Positions 23,464-34,199 of a stretch of DNA of 64,000 bases are shown in pieces. The stretch comes from Ixodes scapularis. Its lineage: Eukaryota > Arthropoda > Arachnida > Ixodida > Ixodidae. Under the pieces are notes generated by a model. It saw only the letters and a list, made by a program, of their open reading frames with translations, was not told the DNA's origin and searched no databases. The position numbers and the translations under genes are program-made. Numbering within the stretch: position 1 is the first letter of the stretch; the number at the start of each line of letters is the position of its first letter. Location of the stretch: positions 89,058,570 through 89,122,569 of the forward strand of contig NW_024609846.1 in NCBI RefSeq assembly GCF_016920785.2. The letters run 5' to 3'.

Positions 23464-25285
23464 TACCATACTTGTACGTAACGCGTTACAAGTAATGGAT
23501 TACTTGTAATAGATTACATTTTACTGTAATTTTGTAACGCTTCAATTACTTACTTTAACAAGTAACGACCCATGTAATTTAATTACCTTCTTGCTGTAGC
23601 CGACTACAAAGTTACCCATTACAATTTTTCTCAATTTTATTTTTCTTTGCGAGAGGGTTTAGAAGCGTTGGAGTCACTCAGTTCTCGGCAAAACCGGTCA
23701 ACAGGTTAAGAAATATCTGCGAGCTGGAGAGGAGGAAGCAGACGAAAGCTTGGGAGATGGAGCAGGTGGAGTCGCCGTCGCTCGTGGGCTCCGAAGTCCC
23801 TGATAGCGAACGAGAACCGCCATTCGCGCGGAGCCGTTCCCCGCTTCGCGTAACCTCAGCGCCCCGTAAACGAGGCGTCTCTTCTTTTGATTTCGTTCTA
23901 TCTTTAATAACCGAGAGCTCAGCCTCCAGCCTGACTCCGGCGCGAAGGGTTGTTTGTGTGTTCTGTTCGCCAAAATTACCTAAAACGAAACAGAGAGGAG
24001 ATACCTCTTCTCCACTCCAAGCTTGCGTTTGCTTTCTCATCTCTCCCTCGTAAACTTTTCTTAATCTCGCGTTCAGTTTTTTTTTTAATTTTTTTGTAGA
24101 AGATTCGCCACCTAGAAGATTCTATACTCCGCTTCACCTTACGTCCGGACGCTGCGGACGCTACAAGCTATCCTAGCCAGTCCCGCTCTGTGGAGGTAGT
24201 CCATGATACGCTTTCCGCGCGTCGCTGTGCCCCCTATCCAAGGTCACGTGACACTCACACGGTCTTGGATTGGCTCTGAGTGCTCATAGCACCCGCTGTT
24301 GGCCCGCTGTCTTTTTTTTTTTTTTTTTTTGCTTTTTCTTGTATCCTGTAGGTTTCAACTTCTCTTCAGAGGAAATTGATGTATCCAATTAACAATACAT
24401 TTTTTTTTGCACACGGTGGAAGTGACGTACGCTTCTCGTTGTTATAAAAATGAAAGATAAAATCAATGTGACGTTCGAGTGTTTGCTTTGTCGGCCACTA
24501 CTCAAGATTATTTCATGTTCAAGGGCGACCAACTCCAACTTGCATACGCACATGAAGGTAACGTGCTTTTTTGTTATGTTGATCATTTTACTGCGCAATT
24601 TTAAAACGTTTAATTATAACACCCTTAATTTCTGGGATGCTTAGCAACTTTCGCTCGGCAGCTTTAGGTGACAAGCTCTAGTTTTCTACTGACCACTCTA
24701 TTTTCCACGCATACTTCCAGCAACGCTGTTGTTCGTCTGCCTTCTCGTTCTTGTCAGTGTCTTTGGACTGTTTTTGGCTTTTAACCAGCAAACAGTTTGT
24801 ATTCAAATTCATTAGCATGCTCCTACGAGTTTTTGACTGGTTTGGGGGTATCACTTTTGAACATTTTTATCCTCAGTTTTTGTTTAGTACATTTCATTGG
24901 GTTTGTCAAAATTATGTCTTCGTCCCTAATATTAGTTCCCGAATAATATCCCTCCATCAACTGTGCCAATTGAAACTAGGTGCTCTGTTCGTGACACCAT
25001 GATTCGTGGGTGGATGACCGACGCAAACTTCGAGATACAACTGTGGCTGAAACTGAACAAGGTGTAAAGGAAAAAAAAAGGAGAAGAAGAAATGTATAAA
25101 TGTGGAACACCTATATAAATGTGTATATGTGCTATTGTAATAAAAAAAGTTGTATGAAAAGTAACGTGGGAAGTAATCGATTACTTTAGAGTAATTTTTT
25201 ATTACTTTTTTGAGGTTGTAATTCTAATTGTAATCGGTTACTTCTTAGAAAGAAGTAAGTTTAATTGTAATCGGTTGCTTTTTTT
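23464..25285. mobile_element. Putative nonautonomous element with GTAACGCGTTAC-step ends
   Basis: The left end carries GTAACGCGTTACAAGTAATG, then TTACTTGTAATAGATTACA and further GTAAT/ATTAC steps to about 23640. The right end, about 25160-25285, carries AAGTAATCGATTACTTTAG and TAATCGGTTAC steps. Such stepped GTAAT ends characterise a hAT-like MITE group common in animals. No target duplication was resolved, so the limits are approximate. No transposase was found inside. Confidence 0.45.
24090..24155. repeat. Short fragment resembling the Ty3 LTR at 37.2-37.3 kb
   Basis: GTAGAAGATTCGCCACCTAG here resembles GTAGAAGGTTCGCCGCGTAG near 37272, both after a T run. It may be a small LTR remnant. Confidence 0.3.
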
Positions 25286-25397
25286 CAGTGACCTATGAGA
25301 GGTGGCAGAATACAGCACCACTAAGGTCTTGCGACCTAGAAGGTGTTGAACTAATAGTGAGTGGTATCTGATTATTGAGCTCGTTAAACTTATGCTG

Positions 25398-25870
25398 GTC
25401 GCTCAATAATAATCACCGCCCGACCAGTCTGTGCTTCGCTCGTCTCCCAGGGGATGACGCACCGAGAAGACAGCGAAGGAATTTACTGTACTTCCCGGTT
25501 GCCCGTCTTCGAGAGCCGGCAATCCGGGACCGCCGACACTGGTTGTCGGCCGTCGTTTAGAGTTCGCAGTCGGAGTCCGTGCCTAGGCCTGCGGATCGTC
25601 CTTCTCACACCAGCGCTGCGTAGGCTAGCTGTACCGGACTGTCAAAGCACGAGTTTCGCTGCGGAACCTCTCCAGGATGGTCATGGCCCATGCCGGTATG
25701 GCCAGGGCTCGCCGTTTCCGCCGGTCTTGGTCCGAATCTCGCTGACGGACCCTATCGTTCTTGCCCGGCTCCAGCCTCGCGCAGCACGCTCTGTCCGGCG
25801 CCAGCTCGTGTCTCTTCGGCCGACCGCCTGTCACGTGCCCTCCACCCCGTCGTCTTCCGCCATGGGCGTA
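25398..25870 (+). repeat. Interspersed repeat family B, copy 1
   Basis: Shares long stretches with 28205-28800, including CTGTGCTTCGCTCGTCTC, TTACTGTACTTCCCG, CGCAGTCGGAGTCCGTG and CTGTCCGGCGCCAGCT. Same orientation, about 2.8 kb apart. It could be an LTR pair, but no coding domain lies between them. Confidence 0.7.
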
Positions 25871-25879
25871 CCAACCGGG

Positions 25880-26055
25880 GTGTGGGGGGGGGCAAACAGG
25901 GCGGCTTGCCATCCCCTCCCCCAGTTCTCAGAGTGGGGGGGGGGGGGGGGCAGGCATGTGTTTTGCCCGCCCCCTGAAACAGCCGCCACTGGGCAGGGCA
26001 AATACTGTCAGTCGGCGCCTAAGAGATACCACGGGCACCCCCCCCCCCCCCCCCG
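25880..26055. repeat. G- and C-homopolymer cluster
   Basis: G runs at about 25885 and 25935-25950 and a C run at about 26040-26054. Expect alignment or assembly uncertainty here. Confidence 0.8.
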
Positions 26056-27530
26056 CCCCACTCAAAGACAAGTTGGTGCGCCACTGTCTTCCACCCTCGT
26101 CTCCCACAATCTCACCCCCTCAAGGTCTGGACCTTGGAGTACTTCCGGTGTACGGGATTTCATGGGCCTCAGGAAGGAGTTTTCCACGTCGATGGACTGG
26201 AAAGACAGGTGAACGCTCTGGTCAGGGCCGTGTGAGGTGTCAGAGAGGTGGCTGTTGGTGGTGTTTCCGGAGTGGCCATGTTGCAGCGTCCGAAAGCGGC
26301 TTTGGTCGTGGCGGGACCCTCGGCGCCGGTCTTTTTTGGTGACGGCCTTAGCTGGCTCTTCTAGCGAAGCCGGCAAGTAATGTCGACCTGTCCGTCGCTC
26401 GCTGTCCCATCCACCACGATGCAGCAGGGAACCTGCTCTAAGCTGGTCCCCCCGACGCGGACGGACCTGCCCCTTTCCGCTTGGAGGTCGCCGCGGGTGT
26501 AGAACTGCCCGCTTGAACCGTTCGCCAGGCCGAACAAGTGTCAGCAACCCTGTGCACTTGGGAAAACGGATGGGCCTGTGTTTCCTCCCGGTGGACTATC
26601 TGGGTGACGCCGCCTATGGCGGTCTCTCCAACAAGCAATTCTGCGTAGACCAAAGTGTTAAAACAACATATAATGAACAAATACTCTGCCGCATATTGTG
26701 GCAGCAGCCATAGCCTCCACTGCCAAATTACGTGCCGACGGGTTCGTGTACCGTGCGACTAACTCGACGAGTACGCATTCCGGAGCTCTCTCCTGGGTAG
26801 CCAGGAAGAGGGATTTCTTATGTCCAACCGCAACCTCATGTTAATCACTTTCCCCATCGCGATGGTAGTATCCCTTCAAGTCAGCAATCTGAACCGGGCC
26901 AGACTCCTGGTTTGTATCGCGCCGAGTGAGCCTATAAGTAAGACACGACGCTCGCGTCTTTGCCTCGGGGGCCCTTCTCACCTCGGAGCAAGCGATGCGG
27001 CAAAACCGCTAGCTGCATTACTCAAAGCGCGAGTTTCCTTCAGGACTCGGTAACGATGGTGTAAACGTAGTCCATCTGTTGCGCAATCCAAAGCCCGCGG
27101 CAGGATGGCCATACCATACCCGTGTTTCGCAACGGCCGCGTATACCGCGTGCGACTCCATGTAAGCGTTAGCGTCCCGTCCCGTCCACGTGCATACGGGC
27201 TCCAAGGACTTGTCGGCCCTCAGAGGGTGCGGCAGCTCAGCGAGCCCGCTTGAACCTTTCACGCCTCAAGGCAAGCTGGGCAGCTACGAACCCACCTAGA
27301 TGTCTCCCGCCTCATCCCCGTCCAGGTCGTGACGCGATATAACTTAGGAAAAGCTAGCTGTCACTGCCACGAACGGCCAGAATGAAGTCAAAAAAGCATC
27401 CTATAAATCACCTTCCCTAGGAACCACCCTCTGAAGGGTGTCGTCCTTCTGCCCTTCGTCGATTTTTGGGATGACACGGAACAACAAGCCGTCTTGGCCC
27501 AGCAGATACGAATCGTAGTGCTGATTAACT
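26056..27530. other. No gene recognised
   Basis: GC-rich. A 161-codon minus-strand frame at 26062-26547 has no recognisable motif. TCTTCCACCCTCGTCTCCCA at about 26086 matches the tail of repeat family B at about 28773, so part of this is repeat B. Confidence 0.35.
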
Positions 27531-27532
27531 CA

Positions 27533-27722
27533 CCTGCCAGCGTTCGCGGTGGCAACTGCTGTTCCCGCAATTTTTCCATCACCCGCTGACAATCTCCTTC
27601 GCCAGCGTTCTCGGTGTAAACTGCTGTTCCCCAATTTTGCCGACACCCGCTGACAATCTCGTCCACCAGTGTTCCCGGTGTCAACTGTTATTCCCGCAAT
27701 CTTTCCAACGCCCCCTGACAAA
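27533..27722. repeat. About 64 bp tandem repeat, three copies
   Basis: Units begin at about 27535, 27600 and 27662. Each contains a variant of CCAGCGTTCNCGGTG and AACTGCTGTTCCC, then CACCCGCTGACAATCTC. Confidence 0.8.
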
Positions 27723-28204
27723 AACCCATCTGCACCACGGGCCTCGACAAGTGCTTACTTGCTCACCACATCACCCCAAGCCACGACCTTTAGTCCACTC
27801 GTCAAGCGCCCTAAATCCGCAACAAGTCCTGCTATTTCCCCTCCTGGCAGTCGTTATCCTGCCTTCCAGCGAACATGCGGTGCCTTTCTTCTGCCTCCAA
27901 AGACGACTTACTTTCATCTTCTGCACCCCTCATAGCCTCCCCCCCCCCCCTTCCCCCCGGTTGCATCACCTCCTCCCTGCCGCTATCCTGGGGTACTCGA
28001 CAGAGCGCGTCCGCAACCTCGCCTTTCGAGTCCTTTCGGTACTCGACATGAGGAGACACCTGCTGAGCTCTGCTGTGAGACAAGTCGCCAAAATCCCAAC
28101 AGACTATATCAACGAGCATCGTTAGTGTTACTGAACAACCCGCTCAACGAATCCATGGGACTCCCTGCATGAGGACGAACAGAAGCATATGCATACCAAC
28201 CGAG

Positions 28205-28800
28205 CCCTACGTTGGATGCGCCATTTATATGCGAAGCACCGCCCGATCGGCCTGTGCTTCGCTCGTCTCTCAGGGAGTGACACGACTCACCGAGAAAACA
28301 GCGAATGGCTTTACTGTACTTCCCGATTGCCCGTCCTCGAGAGTGGCAGTCCAAACCCGCGGACCCTGGTTGTCTGCCGTCGTTCAGAACTCGCAGTCGG
28401 AGTCCGTGTCCAGGCCTGCGGATCGCCCTTCCTACGCCAGCGCTGCGTAGACTAGCTGTACCGGGCTATCATAGCCCGAGTCTCGCTGCGGAACCACTGC
28501 GGGATCGTCATGTTCCAGGCCCGTATGGACGGGCTCGCCGTTCCCGCCGGTCTTGGTCCGGTGATCGCAATGGGCAAGACCGGTTTCATCGTTCTTGCCC
28601 GGCTTCAGCCTCGCTAGGAGCGCTAGCTGTCGCTGATCTATCTGGGCCGCTGGGACCTATGGCAGTGTCCGCTCCTTACCTTGTCTATATTACTCTATGC
28701 AGCAGGCTCTGTCCGGCGCCAGCTGGTGTTTTTTCGGCCGACCATTTCTCACGTGCCCTTCGCCCCATCGCCTTCCACCCTCGTCTCCCACAAACTATTG
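28205..28800 (+). repeat. Interspersed repeat family B, copy 2
   Basis: Direct repeat of 25398-25870, imperfect and with small insertions. See copy 1. Confidence 0.7.
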
Positions 28801-29379
28801 ATTTCAGGCTTCCAGGCTCGTCTGTCTCTTGAATGTTATCAAAGAAATGCTGGCGATGTAGAAAAAAGATTCGACTACGGGTGGAAGGCAGACATATTGA
28901 ACGGGGTTGGTTTATGAAAAGAATTTTAGGGTGCGAACGTGATGGTGGTAGTTGAGACACCTGTTTCTGTCCGTCCTTTCTTTTTCGCAATATCTGAGAG
29001 TTTTTACTATATCCGAGGCCTTTTTAGTTCGATCTTTTTAATTTTCGGCAGATGCAAGCATTCTCGCCCACGACTGAACATTGATATTTCACAGCAAGCC
29101 ACATGGCCGCAATGAGAAGAGAAAGGAATAAAACGGCTACGGATAGGGAGATGGCGCTGCTGTAGGTATCGAAAATACTCCTTTTAACGGATCAAAAATT
29201 CGACCTAAAGGGATCATTGCAAAGGGTCTAAAAAAAAAGGAGGGACCAAACTGAGTTTTTGCAGTTTTGGGGGATCACTCTCAGTGACATCGACTTTGTC
29301 CCCGAAATTGACGAAGTACTACTCCCCTTTTTTTCAAAAGCGAAGAGGGTCTGGCTCACATTTTATTACTTCAACTTGT
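28801..29379. other. No gene recognised
   Basis: AT-rich, with no protein-like or repeat structure I can name. Confidence 0.35.
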
Positions 29380-29463
29380 TTCCAGTGAACTGGTAACTGC
29401 CACACGAGATTACGTTCCGTTCCGGTTTGGTTTCAAAATTAAGTGTTTTATTTCGGTTACATT

Positions 29464-29972
29464 TTTAGAGCGCAGCTCTTAGGGGCCCGTTTCCGGCTTG
29501 AGCGGCGTCGCCGTCGGCGTAACCGCGAGGTCACGTGACCCACCCGAGGTCACGTGACCAACCCGAGGTCACGTGACCCCTTAAATCACGTGACCCCCTC
29601 AGGCCACGTGACCCCTGAGGTCACGTCACGTGACCCCCTGGTCACATGACCCCCCTGAGGTCACGTGACCCCCTGAAGTCACGTGACCCCTTGAGGTCAC
29701 GTGACCCCCCTTATGTCATGTGACCCCCGCAGGTCACGTGACCCCCTCCGGTCACGTGACCCGCCTCAGATCACGTTACCCCCTGGGGCCACGTGACCCC
29801 CCTGAAGTCACGCGACCCCCGAGGTCACGTGACCCCCCTGACGTCACGCGAGCCCCCTTAGGTCACGTGACTTTAAGGAGTCACCTATCCCTCAGTACGC
29901 TTCCATCTTCCTCCTCAAGAGCTGCGCTCTAACCGGCGTTACAGGGAATTGTAAACGGCTCTCATTTCTTTT
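29464..29972. mobile_element. Element C, copy 1: CACGTG minisatellite between hairpin ends
   Basis: The left end is TTTTTAGAGCGCAGCTCTTA. The right side has AAGAGCTGCGCTCTAA followed by a conserved GTTACAGGGAATTGTAAACG tail. The same ends, the same GCCCGTTNCCGGCTTGAGCGG lead and the same internal design recur at 50930-51545. Comparison with repeat A copy 1 shows clean insertion into a T run. Palindromic AGAGC-nnn-GCTCT ends finishing in CTAA (read on the minus strand) resemble a Helitron 3' hairpin, but this is unproven. Confidence 0.75.
29528..29880. repeat. Minisatellite of AGGTCACGTGACCCC-type units
   Basis: Roughly seventeen variants of a 15-22 bp unit built around GTCACGTGAC, a palindromic E-box core. 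Unit spacing and flanking C counts vary. Confidence 0.9.
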
Positions 29973-30164
29973 TTTTCGTTTCAGTTAAAACTAACGGTTT
30001 CGCTTCATTTTTCGGTTCGGGTTCGGTTCGACACCCTGGTCATAAGCTACATGCCAATCACGCATGATTACAACAGTTGCTTTGTCGCGTCTCGCGGTGC
30101 CAGAAACGACACCATGTCAGTCTACAACAATCCAGTTTTAATCGCTTTACCAAAAAAAAAATGA

Positions 30165-30447
30165 TGTGTGTATGTTGGTACAGCCGGAAGTTAGTCTGCC
30201 TCAGTAGGCGTCTGGTGTCTCAGCTGTAGATTAGCAATTTAGCCAGTGCGGTACAACCACTAGCCTGGGGTCTTTAACGTCCACCACGCAGTAGTAATAC
30301 ACAATAGCACTCCGGTACGATTCTCATCCAGATCGAAAAGGGCAGGGTGGGGATTAAACCCAGGATCCCTGGGTTCTGCAGAGCGAGCTTCCGCTCCACG
30401 TGCTCCGAACTGGTGTTCGCTAGCCCACTCGGCCACCGATCCCCCTT
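30165..30447 (-). mobile_element. tRNA-derived SINE-like insertion
   Basis: On the minus strand GTGGCCGAGTGGGCTAGCG (near 30435) matches a Pol III A box, TGGCCGAGTGG. About 75 bases later GGTTTAATCC (30360-30351) resembles a B box. TGGCCGAGTGG at the head is characteristic of Ser/Leu-type tRNAs. The block is absent from repeat A copy 1, so it is an insertion. Its end is ill-defined, near a run of A residues at about 30152-30161. Confidence 0.5.
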
Positions 30448-30780
30448 TGCTTCACTAAGGGAGCGCTATTGTCATCCTCGAAGGAGTACAAGCCAGTGAG
30501 ACAATCAAGCCGTCAGTCACCTCCAATGTAATGGTGCTGTTTCAAGAGCAACTTTGCATGCGCTAGCGAATTGCGCCATCGGCCCGTAAGCCCTAGATGA
30601 AAATCGACACAGCTCTCCTAAGAACAGAGCCCATTCCGTTCCCCCTCCATCGGGCGAAAGACACCCAAATCCATTCCCATTCCAATCCCTCCAGCACTGC
30701 CGCCATTCCGCTCCCATTCCATTCTGGGGTCGCAAAAGTGCGGAATGATTCCAGAATCATTCCAACCCCGGAGGAGCAAC

Positions 30781-32150
30781 TCCGCAACAATGGCGCCGTT
30801 TGGACGGCGGAGATTGTGTCGGCTGAGGTTGGGAGTATTTTTTGTTTCTGAATGAGGCTGCAAGTACATGAGTGAATAATAGTTGGAGATTGATGGAAAT
30901 AGGGAGTTTCAAGGTACTGAGTGTGTTTACAGAGCCAGAAAAGGTGATGTTGACGAGAAATGTTTCCTGAAACAGGAGGCGAAACTGCGAATATGGGGCG
31001 CGCGTTCTGGGTCAGAATCAAAATTTCCACGGAGCCAAGTCCACTGTTTTCACTGTCCACTTGGTCGTGGCCGTGGCAAAAATGACTGAATGCATTCTGA
31101 ATGTCGCCGTGATGACAAGGTCACGTGCGTTGCCCTTTCAGTTACGAAGAGTTGCAAACTTCAGCTTTTGCATAGCCTACTAGAGTGATGGAATGAAATA
31201 CTTGATTACATTCTTAGCTACAAATTGCAATTGAAGGATGTAAGTTAAGCTCACTGCCTCCGCTAGTGGAATATTCCTGGCTTGTAGTTGGTCACAAGAG
31301 CTGTCAATCAACACTCCCAAGGTCACTGAAACAATTTCGGCCAATGACGTGCCCTTACTTTCGTACTTGGGAGCGCGTCAATGGGACTTAATCTGGTCGA
31401 TCGCGTGCAGCGTTTGCCGTGTTGTGTCCACGCACCTATATATCTCACACCGAGGACCTGTGCAAGCTAATCTGCTGCGCAAACCGCGGCTTTAGTTTCA
31501 TCTTCGGTAGGTTCCAACAGCTTGATCATTCCTTGCAGCTCCATACACTCTTTCTCAAGCTTCGCAACTTCTGTGGCTTCCTCTGATTCCCTTTACAGCT
31601 CTACATTCCCTATCACGATAACTTGGTGAACTGTGGAGGCTACGGCCCCCGCGACCCAATAAAAGCATTCTGAGCGAAGCACGCGGCACCACGTCATGGG
31701 AGAGTTTGCCAAATACGAAGCCCGATGGAACCGGCTGTCGTCTGCTGGCCAAGAGTCGTCTGTTGCGAAACAAACCAACTTCGGGTGAACGTCCACCGCC
31801 GCAACATTGCCATCCGCTAGAGTATCGAGCTTTTCGGGAACAGTTTATGAGAGAACTATGCGCTCAATTTAGCCACGAATCTGTGGCGGCTGCGAATGCC
31901 AGGATGACGTTTTGAGCAGAAACGGTCGATTACTGGGCAGCAATCGTTCAAATATCGTTCAAAAGCCACATTGTTTTCAGAAAAGGGTTGATCCGAATTA
32001 AGTCATGGCGTCAGCGCGTGCGAGCGTCGCGCTCGTTGTGAGACGTTGCAAGACACGCGCTGACGGCGATGCTGACGTAAGTAAGAGGGACGTCGAGGAG
32101 ACGACGAAAGAGCGCGGGCACGCAGCGGAGAAGGCAGCGTTGGCAGCACC
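30781..32150. other. No gene recognised; promoter-like words
   Basis: GGCCAATGACG at about 31338 and CCTATATATCTCAC at about 31435 resemble CCAAT and TATA elements, but no gene follows convincingly. A 100-codon Ala/Arg/Glu-rich plus-strand frame starts at 32005 with no known domain and runs into the tandem repeat that follows. Confidence 0.3.
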
Positions 32151-32159
32151 AGCGGCAGC

Positions 32160-32700
32160 CGCCTCCGGAGAAGGCGACGGCACGGAAGACAGTACTCCGT
32201 CTTACTCCGCACAATGGACCGCAGAGAACGCTGCACGCCGTCGGAGCCAATCCATAGCCACGCGAGCGTCACGAGACCTTCGGGAAAGGGCACAGCGACG
32301 CGCCTAGTGCGCAGACCCACGATGCTCCTTCCACAGCGCGCTGCATCGGCTTGGATGACTCGTAGCAGTTCATCGCAAAATGAAGCGGAGGACCGTACTT
32401 CGTTTTACCTTCTACCATGGACCGCAGAGAACGCTACAAACAATAAAAGTCAATCAGATACCGTGCGAGTGTCAAGTGACTTCTTGGGGACGCGACGGAA
32501 CGCATAGTCACGCGTGACGCTTTCACACCGCTGGATAGGCAGAGGATGGCTCGTAGCGCCTTTCGCAGTACATCGTAAGGTGAACCGGAGGACCGTAATC
32601 TATTTCTCCTTATGATGGACTGCAGCGGGAGCTACGAGCCACCTCAGCCAACCCAGTGTTGCGAGGCCATCATGTGACTACTAGATCCGCACTCCTCTGC
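32160..32700. repeat. About 200 bp tandem repeat, three diverged copies
   Basis: ATGGACCGCAGAGAACGCT at about 32213 recurs at 32417 and, diverged, at about 32614. Each copy is preceded by GGAGGACCGTA-like words and followed by AGCCAATCC/AGTCAATCA/AGCCAACCC. Spacing is about 203 and 197 bases. The open frame here is a by-product of GC content. Confidence 0.7.
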
Positions 32701-34190
32701 GCCCTCCCGAAGATCACGTGGCACTCACGATGCAGGCGATTGGCTTGGACGGTTTTGTAGCGTCTGCCGCGGTCCATCGTAAGGTGGAACGGAGTACTAG
32801 AAGGGCCGCATCGGGGGAATCGATCCGCGAGGATGGGGCAACGGGGACCCGGAAGAAGCAGCCGTGGGGGAGGTCGGCCCGCCGTGGCAAGGGGACGCCT
32901 CGCTGCAGCTGGCCCGCTCGTTAAAACTGAAGCTGATCAATCAATAAGCGCACAGCTCGTCGTCGCTCGCCGATCCACGGCTCGGGCCGAGATTCCATAG
33001 ATCGGCGCCCTCGGAACTCCCCTCGCCCGAGGACCCTCTCGAGTTGGATGGAGGGCTCAGCGCGCCCGTCTTTGTGTTTTGTGTGCGCTGGAGAGAGACG
33101 GCGAACTTTGTACAAACAACGGTGGGAACGATGTTGTCGGCGTTGATGGGCGCGGAACAGGAGAGCCGTCGTTGCGTTCTTTCTCGAGAAGGAGTGCGCC
33201 GCGCGATGCCCGCTGCAGTCGTTGACCTCGACGTTGTTTGGAAGGGTTGCTCGTGTGTGTCGGAACATGCACGGGTGAGGAGGAATTCGAGTGTATACGC
33301 GTGCACGACAAGGACCAGGCGTCTGCAATCTTTCTTGAGAGGTTGGGGATTCTGTTCCTCGTTGCCGCGCGCCTCTGTTTTCTTAATCTTTCTTCCTAAC
33401 TGTGTTCTGGCAATCACTGAAAAAAGCGCATACAAACCCGTCTCCGAAAAAAAAAAAAGTTTAGAAGAAGATGCGTGTTGTTAAACTTTTGCCACGAAGT
33501 GCGCACGTGACCGGTCTAGTTGGCCGAGTGAAATTTGCAGAACACGAAATAGAATAACAAATTAAAATAAAATTACATTTGTTTTTCTTTTTTTTATCAT
33601 TAAACGAAAAAAAAATCTTCGCGAAGCCTGTTATACGTTTGCCTCTCGCATAATCTGTAATCTCTCAAGCCCACTGAGAGTGAGCGCAAACGCAACGCTT
33701 GTAGGACTGCGCGCCGGTGGCAGGCGCTTCGATCGACAGCGTCGTACAACAGCGCGACATAGCCATATGGAGACAAACTGAAGAGAAGAAGCCGAGAACG
33801 TGCGATGACGTCAGAGCGCCTAGCTCTGATTGGAAGGGCTGTGGGTAGACGTAAAAGGCTAGTGCCTTCGTTCATCTTTATCCACCGACTCCATCCGATC
33901 AAATAGAAACAGAATGTTTCAAGTAGAAACACTCTGCTTCTACTTGAAAACTTGACAAGACGATCCCGTTCTTTGCTTTCCGAAACGAAAGCCTGGGCCA
34001 AAAGAAACAATTATAAATACGCGTAGCACAGCAATGGCCGAGTTCTTGTGCGCAAATCTGACGGAAACCGCGCGGCGGTAATCTCTAGTATCGCTGACCT
34101 TGACAAGCTTCGTTAAGAAATGAGCAATCGACTATCTATGGCAAGTACAGCCAGCGAATCACAATTGCTTCCGATTTCTTCTGAAAGGCA
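32701..34190. other. GC-rich, no gene recognised
   Basis: CpG-rich to about 33330. A 146-codon plus-strand frame at 33044-33484 and a 136-codon minus-strand frame at 33600-34010 lack known motifs. GATGACGTCAGAGCGCC and AGCTCTGATTGG at about 33805-33835 match words in the MITEs at 50.4 and 53.4 kb. Confidence 0.35.
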
Positions 34191-34199
34191 TCTAGGAAA

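Larger units (their letters stand above)
29380..30780 (+). repeat. Interspersed repeat family A, copy 2, twice interrupted
   Basis: Matches 17811-18420 block by block. The start (AACTGGTAACTGCC and the TTCCGTTCCGGTTTGG zone) lies at 29390-29460 and the TTCGGGTTCGGTTCG zone at about 30013. GCATGATTACAACAG is at about 30062, and the CATTCC-step zone at 30640-30730. Two insertions split it: the CACGTG-rich element at about 29462-29970 and a tRNA-derived sequence at about 30125-30450. Confidence 0.8.

Noticed and set aside
26062..26547. 161-codon minus-strand frame as a gene
   Set aside because: It overlaps repeat family B sequence and homopolymer C runs, with no motif.
29528..29880. CRISPR-like array
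   Set aside because: Units are contiguous variable minisatellite repeats without unique spacers, in eukaryotic DNA inside a mobile element.
33044..33484. 146-codon plus-strand frame
   Set aside because: GC-driven chance frame with no motif; overlapping frames on the other strand are equally long.
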